Below, piece by piece: positions 24,150 through 34,400 of a stretch of 64,000 nt of DNA. The position numbers and the translations under genes were made by a program. Every line of letters begins with the position of its first letter. The first letter of the stretch is position 1. The notes beneath the pieces are model-generated. The model was not told the DNA's origin. It ran no database searches and saw only the letters and a list, made by a program, of their open reading frames with translations. Origin of the DNA: Liolophura sinensis. Lineage: Eukaryota > Mollusca > Polyplacophora > Chitonida > Chitonidae. The stretch lies in the NCBI RefSeq assembly GCF_032854445.1, contig NC_088304.1, positions 24,193,704 to 24,257,703 on the forward strand. The letters run 5' to 3'.

Positions 24150-26095
24150 ATCGTGCTAGTTTGCATTAAATCCGTTTACTTCTGTTTCAGCTGTGCAAAA
24201 GGACGATGGTACGCTTTCTCGCGCCTACTTTCTCTTACGCATATCAAAAGTGGGACTGTAGTGTTTGTAACATACCTTCTAAATGGTTTGATTCAAAAAT
24301 GACTGTGGTGATTCAAAAGGTGAACGGTAAGTTTTTGTCAGACATGGGACGACTGTATGACTACACACAGACAGCTGCATATTGTCTAATTCATTGTGTA
24401 TTTTAAATATATCCATGTTTGTGAGCGATATCTGATCATGCTGACTGATTAAACCTAGTGTAATCTTACTCAGGAGTTTCTAGACTCGATTTATGGTAAG
24501 TTCCTCGCATACGGCACTTGAGTGCTATCTATATACAATAATTGATATTGTCCGTAATCGATAACTTTTATTTCCTAAAATATGTATCTCAGTGCATGTT
24601 TAAGGTAGGTCTAATTCAGCCAAATAATGATCTTTAATGGGTAATTGTCAGTATTGTATATAACTGCCCATGTTAAATTGCACTGCTTAAGCCTGAAGTG
24701 CCGTAAAACGACGACGTCAAACCCTAAACGGACTTCAAAATAATGCTGGAATGTTGAAATTAAAAATTCTCCAATCTTAAATAAATTAATTAAAGTGTTT
24801 TGTTCTTACTGCGCAACTCCTAGAGTCACAGCCACGAGGCTCTGACCTTAAATGAGGTTAATACAAGAGTGGCATGCTTTCCATAATTATTTCAAAACTA
24901 TAATCCGTGACGATTTTTTTTCTTCTGCGGGGACAACTAGCTTGGTGTTACCGACCTGAATCCCAAGTGGATTTTCATCCGGGTTTACTTGTGTTTGACA
25001 TAAATATTGCATACAGATCAGCTTTATTCGCCTATTTCCATTCAAAACTGACTGACTGACTGATACATAAAGTTGATCTAGTGCTTGAATATAGAGTCTC
25101 AGTTCACGTGTTCTTTTGCAGTTGGCCTTGCCTTTAAGCAGGAACTACGTTATGGTTGACTGAATGTGCGTTTCGAGTTTATAGGGTACGCACAGAATGC
25201 CATACACGAAAGGAATGAAGACTAATCGAGTCAAATGTTGACAGCCCATAATGTGAGATGGTAATAAACAGATGGCAAGATACATCTGACAGACAGCAAG
25301 GTGAAAAAAGATGTTTTGTGAAGTTTTCAACTTAGAAAATTATATGTTTTAATTAAATTCATTCATTTCATTGTAAGCCAAAAAAAAGAGAGAAGAGAAA
25401 TGTGAAGTTGAAGCGTCAGCCACAGGTTCTGTGTTAATGACTGTTGGAGAGTGTATTTTGAGGACTTCTACAAAAGTGACATCTAATAAGATAAGTTGAG
25501 TAACCCGTCCCCTAGGGCTTGATATTGAATTTTATCCGGTTTCCTAGAGAAAGATAGAATGCTGTCCTTGTCAGGAAACCTGATAAAATTCCGTATCAAA
25601 CAACAAGGACGGGGTAACGCTTATTTAAATAATTATTTCATTAAATTTTTCATTGTAACTGTTGATGAATCAATGTCATCAATTCTAGAATAGCACGTGA
25701 AGTGTCTTACTGAAGTAATCATGATGAATTCAGGACTTCTCAGTGTGAATGTAATTTGGCATGTTCGCAATTTGGCCGGATAAAATATCAAAGCGAAAGA
25801 AGAATGTTGGTATGTGTGTGTGTTGTTTATTGACTGTGTGGCGAGGTGTTCGGGTAGAAGAGTTTTAAGGCTGGGTAAAGTAGATGCGGGGTCGGACACT
25901 GTAGCCCATTCGTGCATTCTTATACCTTTTAAGGTTTGCTCAAGCTTTCTGTTTCAGCCTGTTTCTTCTTTTCGTTAAAGTATGACATGATATTGAATTC
26001 TGCATGTTACTCAAACCTGCCCACCTGCCAATCAGTGGCATCTCATACGACAAAATAGAGCAATACGATTTTTGGGGGGGAAATAAGTAGACACT
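24150..26095. repeat. Direct segmental duplication, block II, copy 2
   Basis: Colinear with 4012-5890. No SINE lies between blocks I and II here, where copy 1 has one. The minus-strand frame matching the copy 1 frame is interrupted, so neither is called coding. Confidence 0.85.
25501..25618. repeat. Imperfect hairpin / foldback sequence
   Basis: TTGATATTGAATTTTATCC plus GGTTTCC pairs with GGAAACCTGATAAAATTC plus CGTATCAA. Outer arms TAACCCGTCC and GGACGGGGTAAC also pair. This copy is better matched than the sister at 5261-5356. Confidence 0.75.
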
Positions 26096-26590
26096 TCAGT
26101 CTGTCACATCTCCGCCTTACTCCCGTAAGATGGAAATATCCCCAGTTTAAACAGAAACCTAGTTTACCCCAATATAAAGCCGCATACCAAGTACAAAATA
26201 TTTATCCGTGGTGGGTTGACTTATCACCTAGTTCACTCCGAAAAATAGATGAATGCAAAAAGACAATTTCTTATAATAAAAAATAACGGCGATCTTGAAT
26301 TAATAATATGTGTTCTACACACACGTATTTTTCATCGCTTTTGTGATGTTGTACACTTATGGAAACTTTATTTTCATATCCATGCTGAAATTATTGTGAC
26401 TTCCAAATAACTTGACAGAGTTCACAGTTTTGTAGAGTAACGCAAGTGTGTAGGTCATACGGGTGTTAAACTGTTTACACACCTTGAGATTTTCTATTCA
26501 ACAATTTGATTCCATTCAGTAAACGTTTTCAGAGTGCTGTAGGTTGGAGATAATGTTTCTGCTGCGGGTATCAAACGGCCGTCCTACACT
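26096..26590. other. Interval with no recognised feature
   Basis: AT-rich sequence between block II and the satellite. Nothing equivalent to block III is here; that block is displaced to 30,390. Confidence 0.5.
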
Positions 26591-26596
26591 CGATAA

Positions 26597-27118
26597 CGTG
26601 GACAGGATTAGGCCAACACAATATTAAGTCTCGGGCTGAGGTGGACAGGACTAGGCCGACACAATACTAGGTCTCCGGCTACGGTGAACAGGAATAGAGC
26701 TACACAATATTAGGTCTCGTGCTAAGGTGGACAGGCTTAGATCTACACAATATTAAGTCTCGGGCTGAGGTGGACAGGACTAGGTCGACACAATACTAGA
26801 TCTCCGGCTACGATGAACTGGAATAGAGCTACACAATACCAGGTCTCCGGCTACGGTGAACTGGAATAGAGCTACACAATTTTAGGTCTCGTGCTAAGGT
26901 GGACGGGCTTAGATCTACACAATATTAAGTCTCGGGCTGAGGTGGACAGGACTAGGCCGACACAATACTAGGTCTCAGGCTACGATGAACTGGAATAGAG
27001 CTACACAATTTTAGGTCTCGGGCTAAGGTGGACAGGCTTAGATCTACACAATTTTAGGTCTCGGGCTACGGTGGACAGGCTTAGATCTACACAATATTAC
27101 GTCTCGGGCTAAACTGTC
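26597..27118. repeat. 43-bp tandem satellite array, about 12 units
   Basis: Units such as GGTGGACAGGACTAGGCCGA CACAATACTAGGTCTC are related to the array at 7060-7625. They form a higher-order pattern in which GGTGAACTGGAATAGAGC and GGTGGACAGGCTTAGATC variants alternate. The array is directly followed by RT-element sequence, as in the sister. Confidence 0.9.
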
Positions 27119-27119
27119 G

Positions 27120-27745
27120 ATCAATATTAATAATGTCGTCCACCTCTGTAACATAGCCTTCTTCAGTTTCGGTGTTCATCGACTTGCTTGAATTTTTCAT
27201 TAATAACATCCGTGTGAAATTCGGAGAAACAATATACCCACACCGTATAGGTATTCCGATGGGAACAAAATGTGCTTCCCTTTTGGCTAATCTATACCTA
27301 TTCTTATATGAATGCGACTGTATTCAGAAACTGTCAAGGAGTAATCCTCACCAATCACGATCTTTATCATTCAATAAAAGGTATATTGATGATCTGCTAG
27401 CTTTAAATAATCCATACATAGCAAAGGCTGTGAAAGGTATTTAACCACCTTAGATGGATTTAAAGGAAATCACAGGCTCTCCAGATGGTACATCTGATTT
27501 GGACCTATATTTGTACCAAGAGCAAAACGTTTTCCTCTCTCACAGACTTTATAACAAGAGAGAAGAGCGCTCTGCTTCATGATTGTGTCTGATCCTACTT
27601 GACCCGGGGATAGAGAACGCATCTTCATCGTTTTGAATTAAATCGCCACTTTGGATATATGAACAGTTGCAATTAAAGTGCAACTGAGATACATGTTTTG
27701 TTATCGACCACTTATATTCTAGCATGGTACACGTTTTGAATACTG
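27120..27745 (+). pseudogene. Reverse-transcriptase element fragment with palm domain
   Basis: An open frame at 27,172-27,444 encodes FIDLLEFFINNIRVKFGETI, GIPMGTKCASLLANLYLFLY and, after a short gap, RYIDDLLALNNPYI. The YIDD box is the RT catalytic motif and GIPMGTKC is the preceding conserved block of a marine-invertebrate RT family that I associate with Penelope-like elements. The frame ends at a stop after KAVKGI. The following segment (QEQNVFLSHRLYNKRE) then jumps by deletion to the C-terminal part. It is a dead but well-preserved fragment. Confidence 0.8.
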
Positions 27746-27954
27746 ATTTCACTCAGTCGCATAGAATATACATTGCGTCTTTCCAGCATCACTGAAAACT
27801 GTTGACTGCATCCTTTTGCATGATTTCGTCCTATTTTCGTACTTTACATACTTTCTTAATTCTTTGGTGGTTTGTGTTAACCGTCGTTTTGAGAATTGGC
27901 TTTGCGATTACTGACCTGTAACGTCCGTACTAAATTTCTGTCATCACTGCAGTA

Positions 27955-28075
27955 TCATGGCAAAAACACCAGACATGGCACCTTACCCATTGACGTTATA
28001 CTGACATAGGGACAAACAGTCCTGTTTCTTTGCTCTAAACTTTCATTAGTGAGTGCCAAACGAGGCAGCAACAAG
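27955..28075 (-). mobile_element. SINE-2 middle fragment
   Basis: ACCAGACATGGCACCTTACC and GAGTGCCAAACGAGGCAGCA correspond to the fragment at 9000-9115. Confidence 0.55.
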
Positions 28076-28081
28076 TCCCAT

Positions 28082-28680
28082 AGTTATAATCCTTGAGTAA
28101 TCCAGACCAGTGACGTCTAATAAATTGCATTTAACATTGTTGCATTTTGTTTATCTAGTTCTGCTTAAACCATCGTGCTAGGGGCGTGTAACTTGTTACT
28201 ATTTGCGCATTTACATGAACAGTTAGAATAAAACAGTGACTGAGGTAAATTAACAAGAGGTTGTTTTTTCACTGGTTACGTGTGACGATTTGCGAGCCAT
28301 CACACTATCCCCACTGCTCTGGTTTTACTATCTGTGCTGTACATCTATGACACTGTCATCGATGCTCCGGTCTTGCTGTCTATGCTGTACGTCTATCACA
28401 CTGTCGTCGCTGCTCTGGTCTTACTCTCTATGTTGTACGTCTATTACACTACCGTCGATGCTCCGGTCTTGCTCTCTATGCTGTACGTCTATCACGCTGT
28501 CGTCGCTGCTCTGGTCTTACTCTCTATGTTGTACGTCTATTACACTACCGTCGATGCTCCGGTCTTGCTCTCTATGCTGTACGTCTATCACGCTGTCGTC
28601 GCTGCTCCGGTCTTGCTCTCTATGCTGTACGTCTATCACACTATCGCCACTGCTCTGGTTTTACTCTCTAAAACAAAAAA
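28082..28680 (+). repeat. Repeat A copy with expanded 48-bp minisatellite
   Basis: A normal repeat A body (CCAGACCAGTGACGTCTAAT to GCGAGCCATCACACTATCC) is followed by about 7 tandem 48-bp units at 28,320-28,668. The units carry CACACTGTCGTCGCTGCTCT and CTATGCTGTACGTCTAT. Because 48 is a multiple of 3, the array stays open and produces two apparent ORFs with 16-residue repeats; these are not considered genes. Confidence 0.88.
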
Positions 28681-28689
28681 GACTAATCC

Positions 28690-29130
28690 CTTCATCGGAC
28701 AATTGTCTATCATGCTGTATATTGCTAACCCTTGCATGTCAAAGTTCAACTAAATGCGTTAACTAGCTTTTGAATGGTGATATAAGGAAAACGAATAAGG
28801 AAACAAATGGACAAAAATCAGTCCGGCAAACCCAATGTTTACACATCCTAACGCTATGTGTTTCGTACGATTATCCGCACTTTATGCTTATAATGTGTGC
28901 AGTTTTCTTAAAGTACATTGACATGTTAACTTAATGAAATGTTGAGCGCGTTTTCACTCCACTGCCAGTATACCACAAGGGTAATGATGGTAAAGGTCTG
29001 GGTCCATGGCCGTTTATCTGTCCCTGTAAACACTAACTCACCTAAGTTATGCTACATCTATTCACACAGTGGTGTAAATTGACAAGAGACCACATTTTCA
29101 CGCGTTAGGTGTGACCATACTACATTCCTG
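28690..29130. repeat. Duplicated non-coding block (sister of 9830-10,350)
   Basis: AACCCTTGCATGTCAAAGTT, ACAAAAATCAGTCCGGC and GTATACCACAAGGGTAA occur in the same order as in the first copy. Confidence 0.8.
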
Positions 29131-29480
29131 TACAATCAGGATTCTGCTGGTGGGCTAAGCATCTCGGGGAAACGGTCCCTTTGCATTGTTTAAAGTAAGT
29201 GTATGTTAAATGCAATAACAACATAACAGTTTTGAGTGATTTTAGATTAGTGATGTCTTGTAAGTTGTAACTACATTCACTGCATTTTTTTTTTACCTAA
29301 TTCTTCATAAGGCATGTAGCTAGAGGACGTGTAATTTCCCTAAGTTTATACATTTACATGAACAGGACAAAACTCTGGCTGAGGCAAATTGACAAAAGGC
29401 AGTGTTTCATCCGTTGCGTGTAATCATTTGTCATATAATCACTCTGTTGTCGCTGCTTTTGTCTCCATGTTATAGGTCTG
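29131..29480 (+). repeat. Repeat A copy
   Basis: It contains CAGGATTCTGCTGGTGGGCT, GTATGTTAAATGCAATAACA, CATTTACATGAACAGGACA and CACTCTGTTGTCGCTGC. It matches the fuller 5' boundary seen at 23,648-24,010. Confidence 0.75.
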
Positions 29481-30115
29481 TTTTTATTTAGCCATGTTTA
29501 GCCGTTTTATGGCTAGTCATGTGTACAAAACGTGGTAAGTTCATATCTTGCTATTGTACAGAAATTGTTCTGCTGAAAACGTGACTATCTTCTTTTTTTA
29601 CGTTCTTTTTATTTCTTTCACGAGTAGATTATTAGAGAGCAGTCAACTACATAACACACAGCCTGCTGTTATGGTGCCTTATACACGTCCAGTATGGCGT
29701 TAATCCTCATTCGTTCATTCTCATACAACTGTCTAAATAACAGCTTGAGTTGTCTCCCTCACACCTTCGAGTGACCGACAGATTACACGAGTGCATTTAT
29801 TTCCTTAATATTTACCACGTAAAATTTTCATTTTCACCTTCATCCTCAAATATTTATATTTCATAACTTTCGCATTTTACCATACCTTACCAGCGCCTGC
29901 AGCTTGACTTTTTCTACAATATACCAAAAATCAACGTGGCATGATCGCCATTTTTCGACCGATGCTTACTAGAAGTGAAGTCATAGCATTTTGTTACCTT
30001 GGTAATGTCCAGGGGATGGATAGTAAGACTGCCAGACAGTTTTCACTTTTATCCAAAATAAAAAAAAAATAATTCAAATAAATTTTGACTAGATGCAAAG
30101 TAGCAGTGCAGATAT
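29481..30115. other. Interval with no recognised feature
   Basis: AT-rich single-copy-looking sequence without an open frame over 60 codons. Confidence 0.5.
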
Positions 30116-30117
30116 TT

Positions 30118-30385
30118 ATATTTATTTACTTGATTGCTGTTTTGTGCCGTATTCAGGAATATTTCATTCATGCGACGGTGGGCAGCATTATTGTGTGAGG
30201 AAACCGGGGCAGAACCCGTAGGAAACCCACGACCATCCGCAGGTTGCTAGCAGATTTTTCCATGTTTGGCCAAAGAGGAAGCCATCATGTTATGGAATTG
30301 AACTCTCTGCGACCGCATTGATGAGAGGGCCCTGGGTCATTGCGCCGCGCTGGCACGCTAAGTACCTGGGCCACGGAGGCGGTGT
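30118..30385 (-). mobile_element. SINE-1, near full length
   Basis: From TTTATTTACTTGATTGCTG to GTACCTGGGCCACGGAGGC, including GAAACCCACGACCATCCGCA and TTGAACTCTCTGCGACCGCA. Confidence 0.9.
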
Positions 30386-30389
30386 TATT

Positions 30390-30835
30390 TATAGTGTATC
30401 AAAAAGTAAAAATGTCTTTGACAGTATTACCCAATCAGTGCTCCTTCACTCTTCATTTCGGAGACAAATCGAGGACCTAATTTCTTAAATTGTGCATATG
30501 TAGTCTTTCGTTAAGTTCATACCTGGACTGTTAGAATAAAACCCTAAATAGACAACTGTCACAATATGAAACTCGGTTGCGCTTTGATTGCAGCTGTTTA
30601 TACAATTTTTTTTTAACTGTTTAATTTAAACTTTACGATATGAATAAACCATATTTTTCTTTACTCTAGATTTTGTATGGCCTTTGCATTTCAATTAGAT
30701 TTCTGTCAGGCTGCGGTGTGAACACAGCCAATCATAGTATTTATTAGTTTGTAACAGACCCCATAGCGTGTGGCCTGTATACGGCATATATAGGTAAGAC
30801 AGGCTGGTCAACGAACTGGTTAATGTTCTCTTAAT
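30390..30835. repeat. Direct segmental duplication, block III, copy 2 (displaced)
   Basis: Sister of 6018-6600. In this copy it lies after, not before, the satellite/RT block, so the duplicate has been rearranged. Confidence 0.8.
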
Positions 30836-30837
30836 TA

Positions 30838-30945
30838 CTTTATTTGATTGGTGTTTTACGCCATTTTTACGAATATTACACTTATATGACGGCGGCCAGC
30901 ATGATGGTGGGAGGAAACCGGACAGACCAAGGGAGAAACACTCTC
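30838..30945 (-). mobile_element. SINE-1, 3' half
   Basis: TTTATTTGATTGGTGTTTTA to GGAAACCGGACAGACC. It shares CATTTTTACGAATATTACAC with the SINE at 6601-6845, so it predates the duplication. Confidence 0.85.
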
Positions 30946-31426
30946 TGTCGTGTGTCGTATTCTCGGAGTAAAGTGCGACTTGTCTTCATATTTTGTCATT
31001 GCTATTTGCATACATAGATCAAAAACAAATCAGTGTGAAAGACAAAAACAGTAAAAATATCTGCAAAGTTAACCCATCAAAATACAAAAAAAATATCAAA
31101 AACAAATCTTCCAGTCACGAAGAGTACCGGGGTATTGTTCAACGAGAAATTAAAACAAAATTTGCTGATGCAATCTCCTCAACAGGACTTGGTGTATACC
31201 CCTTGTAAGTCTTCCGCTCTGGGGCTCAGGGAACATCCCATGAAACAGACGGAATCTCTGTTCTAGTGGTGAGAAATCCCCTACTCAGTAGGCAGAGGGA
31301 ATCTTCCCCTCGAGGCCGGGGGACTCCCCTACAAGTTGAAAAGTTTTTTGTTTACTAGGTGACTTATTTCTTTTAATCTATTCCGAAGCATTTTCAAATA
31401 AAGCAGCAAGAAATTAGCACACCGTT

Positions 31427-31428
<2 letters not shown>
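30946..31428. other. Interval with no recognised feature
   Basis: A short Lys/Asn-rich open frame (30,993-31,208) resembles no family I know and has no visible splice or poly(A) context. Confidence 0.4.

Positions 31429-31489
<61 letters not shown>
31429..31489. repeat. (CA)n(TA)n compound microsatellite
   Basis: About 19 CA units followed by about 11 TA units, fused to a SINE-1 fragment on its right. Confidence 0.98.
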
Positions 31490-31600
31490 GGTTTCCCTCG
31501 AGTTCTGCCGGGTTTTCTCCCTCCATAACGCTGACCACTTTTCTTAAAAGCGTGAAATATTCTTGAGTTCGGCGTGAAACGTCCTTGAAATAAATACTAG
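31490..31600 (+). mobile_element. SINE-1, 3' fragment, diverged
   Basis: GGTTTCCCTCGAGTTCTGCC, then GTGAAATATTCTTGAGTTCG and a degraded AAATAAATA tail. Confidence 0.75.
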
Positions 31601-31639
31601 TAAATACTGCATTTGCTGCAAAAATTATTGTTATCGGGA

Positions 31640-33190
31640 ACTAAAAAGCACAAAAACTGTCGCAACATCAACCTATTCTATAAGGACAGGTACACCGGAG
31701 GAACTATTTAAAAATAATCAGTCCATTTTCGAACATAGGCGTATATCCGTAGCTTCTCGCAACACCGATACACTACAGCTTAAGAAACTGCATAAATCAT
31801 CATACAAAGCTCGCTTTATTTCGTGGTATTAAGAAGCTGTACCATCGAACTTGTATCTACTCTCTTAATAAAAGCGTTACACGGAGTACAGGAAAACGTA
31901 CTTTTGTGCAATTTTAGAAGTTCCTGTCGTCACTTATATGTGGATTCTTTAAAAATACAGACGTGTCACTAAAGAAGTACAGATGCCGTAAAAGGACATC
32001 TCTACTGCATATTTCTCTGTACTCTCTGTACTACTACTTTTCACAAAGACATAGTTGATATTTATATCGGGGTATTTATGTCGGGGTTAAATAAAACTGG
32101 TCGTCGCTACATTCAGGTCAAAGGCAACAAAGCCTTCTTCAGTTCCACTACATTACCATTCATCGGATGTTTTGTATCTCATCTTGTAGCTCGAATTTCT
32201 CATTGATAACATCTGGGTAAAATTTGGGGAGACCATGTGTCAACATGCCCCCCTTTGGGCTGTCCTAAACCTGTTCCCGTATAAATACGACTATATGCAG
32301 CAAATGTCAGAGAAAACCTCACCATGCAGGCCCGATCTTTCTCATTACCTAAACGATCCATACAAACGATATGCTAGATTTTAAAAGTTCGTGCATGTAT
32401 AGTAAAGGTTAAACCCAGCACCTTCTTTTGATATAAAGGAAACCACAGACTCTATCTCCAGATCCTCTCCGGCCGTAAGTGGGAAGGTCTGCCAGCAACC
32501 TGCGGATGGTCGTGGGTTTCCCCCGGGCTGTGCCGGGTTTCCACCCACCATAATGCTGACCGCCGTCGTATAAGTGAAATATTCTTGAGTACGGCGTAAA
32601 ACACCAATCAAAAAAAAAAAAAAAAAAAAAATCTATCTCCAGATGTAACGTGTAAATTTTAACTGGCCCTATAAATCCAAAACGGTTTTCTCTCTCGCCG
32701 ACTTTACGACAAAATGAATAGTTTCAGTTTCTACAGTGTAAATTATCCTTACTTGGACTGCAGTATACAACAGGATCCTTCATCTGTCGTATACTCTGTA
32801 GTCTTGTAGCGTTTGTTAGATCATGTATGTTATGTGACCATTTCAATCAACATCACAAAGTACCAATGCAAGAACTTGTGTGTCAACGTTATTCATTCAA
32901 AGGCTTTTATTCTGAGTTTCTTAAGTTTTACAGTGAGTATATTTCCCCGGTAAGTAAATATGAAGAGAGTGTCCACAATCTCGTTCACTGCGCTTCACGA
33001 TTCTGTCCAATTCAGCTTAACCCGAGGGTATGGGCTGTATATTCATCGTGTTGGATCCACCGTCATATTGGATATATGAACAGCTGCAATCAATGCGCAA
33101 CTGATATACATATTTTATTACCGGCGTCTGAAATACATATATTTAAAACAGGTGTACAACCAAACTTGTATCTACTCTCTTAATGAAGGC
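31640..33190 (+). pseudogene. Decayed reverse-transcriptase element, interrupted by SINE-1
   Basis: Three parts are recognisable by comparison with 7990-8185 and 27,172-27,444. A fingers part lies near 31,690-31,850 (ACACCGGAGGAACTATT, AAGAAACTGCATAAATCATC). A diverged palm part lies near 32,130-32,300 (CTTCTTCAGTTCCACTAC, AAAATTTGGGGAGACCAT). A C-terminal part lies near 32,640-33,110 (KYEESVHNLVHCA, HIGYMNSCNQCATDI). It has many stops and frame changes. The SINE-1 at 32,464-32,631 is a later insertion. Confidence 0.6.
32464..32631 (+). mobile_element. SINE-1 copy, headless, poly(A) tail, 13-bp target duplication
   Basis: The body starts CCTCTCCGGCCGTAAGTGGG and ends ACACCAATCA followed by about 20 A. 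It is flanked by TCTATCTCCAGAT at 32,451-32,463 and 32,632-32,644. The tail is pure A instead of (AAAT)n. Confidence 0.95.
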
Positions 33191-34089
33191 CATTTTACTG
33201 ATAGGGTCAACCAGTCGGTGCACTATGCCCTTAACGGTGAACGCCAGGCAAAGAATTTACATGTTCCTCTTTTAAAGTTTTAGGTGTGACTCGACCCAGG
33301 ATTGACTCTGGATCTACCGCCCCCGAAGCGGAAGCTCGAACAGCTCGAACAGCTATTCGGGCCGGTGTACCTGGCTTGACATGCGACATACGTCACTCAT
33401 CGCTGATTACAACATAATGGAACTACTCATGGATGCATGAATTAATCGTGCCGCGCATCACAGTAATTATTAACACATACAGGCACAATACTGCGGTTTG
33501 CACATCTATAAGATAGGATCATACCTCACTGCACATATTTTTCAACCTTACATAAAACTAATACCTCAGATAAAGAAATAAATAAAGGAATTTACATGAT
33601 GAAAACTCGACTGTATGTTTTTTACCTTCTTCTTCTCAAGGAATGAATTTCATATACAGCAAAGTTGTATATAAACAGAACCAATAATGAAGTATTTGTC
33701 AACAAACATATAAAGTATATAAAGTTATAAAGTTACTACAGGTATTACTCTTTATGTATTACCCACTTACGTCAACTTAATATGGTATTTATTGTAACAA
33801 ACCTGGCAGTAAACGATGATACGGTGCTAGCCATCACTTTGTGCCATCGCGGGGCAAGAACAAGTTATGGCCTTATCCGGTTTCCATAGTAATAGGACAG
33901 TTTTATTGTACTATTGTGGTGAGCCGAGTGCGTGATAAAAATGAATTGTTGCTTAAAAAGTAAAAAATAATAAGTAAATTTACCTCAGCATTCAACACAA
34001 AATGCTGAATGCTATATTTCAAATACTGTTTTTTCAAAGCACTGTAACCATTGAGTAACGCGTGACCTTCGCTTGTCTGAGAGACATCT

Positions 34090-34092
<3 letters not shown>
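33191..34092. other. Interval with no recognised feature
   Basis: AT-rich sequence. A minus-strand frame running through the following (TA)n repeat is fortuitous. Confidence 0.5.

Positions 34093-34164
<72 letters not shown>
34093..34164. repeat. (TA)n microsatellite
   Basis: About 36 uninterrupted AT/TA units, directly followed by a SINE-2 3' half. Confidence 0.98.
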
Positions 34165-34167
<3 letters not shown>

Positions 34168-34400
34168 TGGAACACTTCAGTATAATGTGACTGGGTGAGG
34201 TGTCGTGACTGGGTGAGTGTCATGTCTGGGGTATTCGGCGTGAAATCTCAATGGCGCCAGCACTTTTGCGGTGTTGACGCCTCCTGCCACAAGAAAACAC
34301 AGCATATGAATACAAGCCTCATGACTCCTCGACGTCATTTGACTGAAAACTTATTAAGTACAACGTAAAACCCAGCCATACATACATACACACACGCGTA
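34165..34400 (+). mobile_element. SINE-2 3' half
   Basis: CAGTATAATGTGACTGGGTG, CATGACTCCTCGACGTCATT and TTAAGTACAACGTAAAACCC parallel the 3' half of SINE-2 at 49,290-49,640, ending in a (CATA)n tail. Confidence 0.65.

Noticed and set aside
28290-28766. Two overlapping plus-strand frames with 16-residue repeats
   Set aside because: They arise from a 48-bp minisatellite within repeat A; both frames are equally open and there is no leader or gene context.
33903-34223. Minus-strand frame with Tyr-Ile repeats
   Set aside because: It is the translation of a (TA)n microsatellite.
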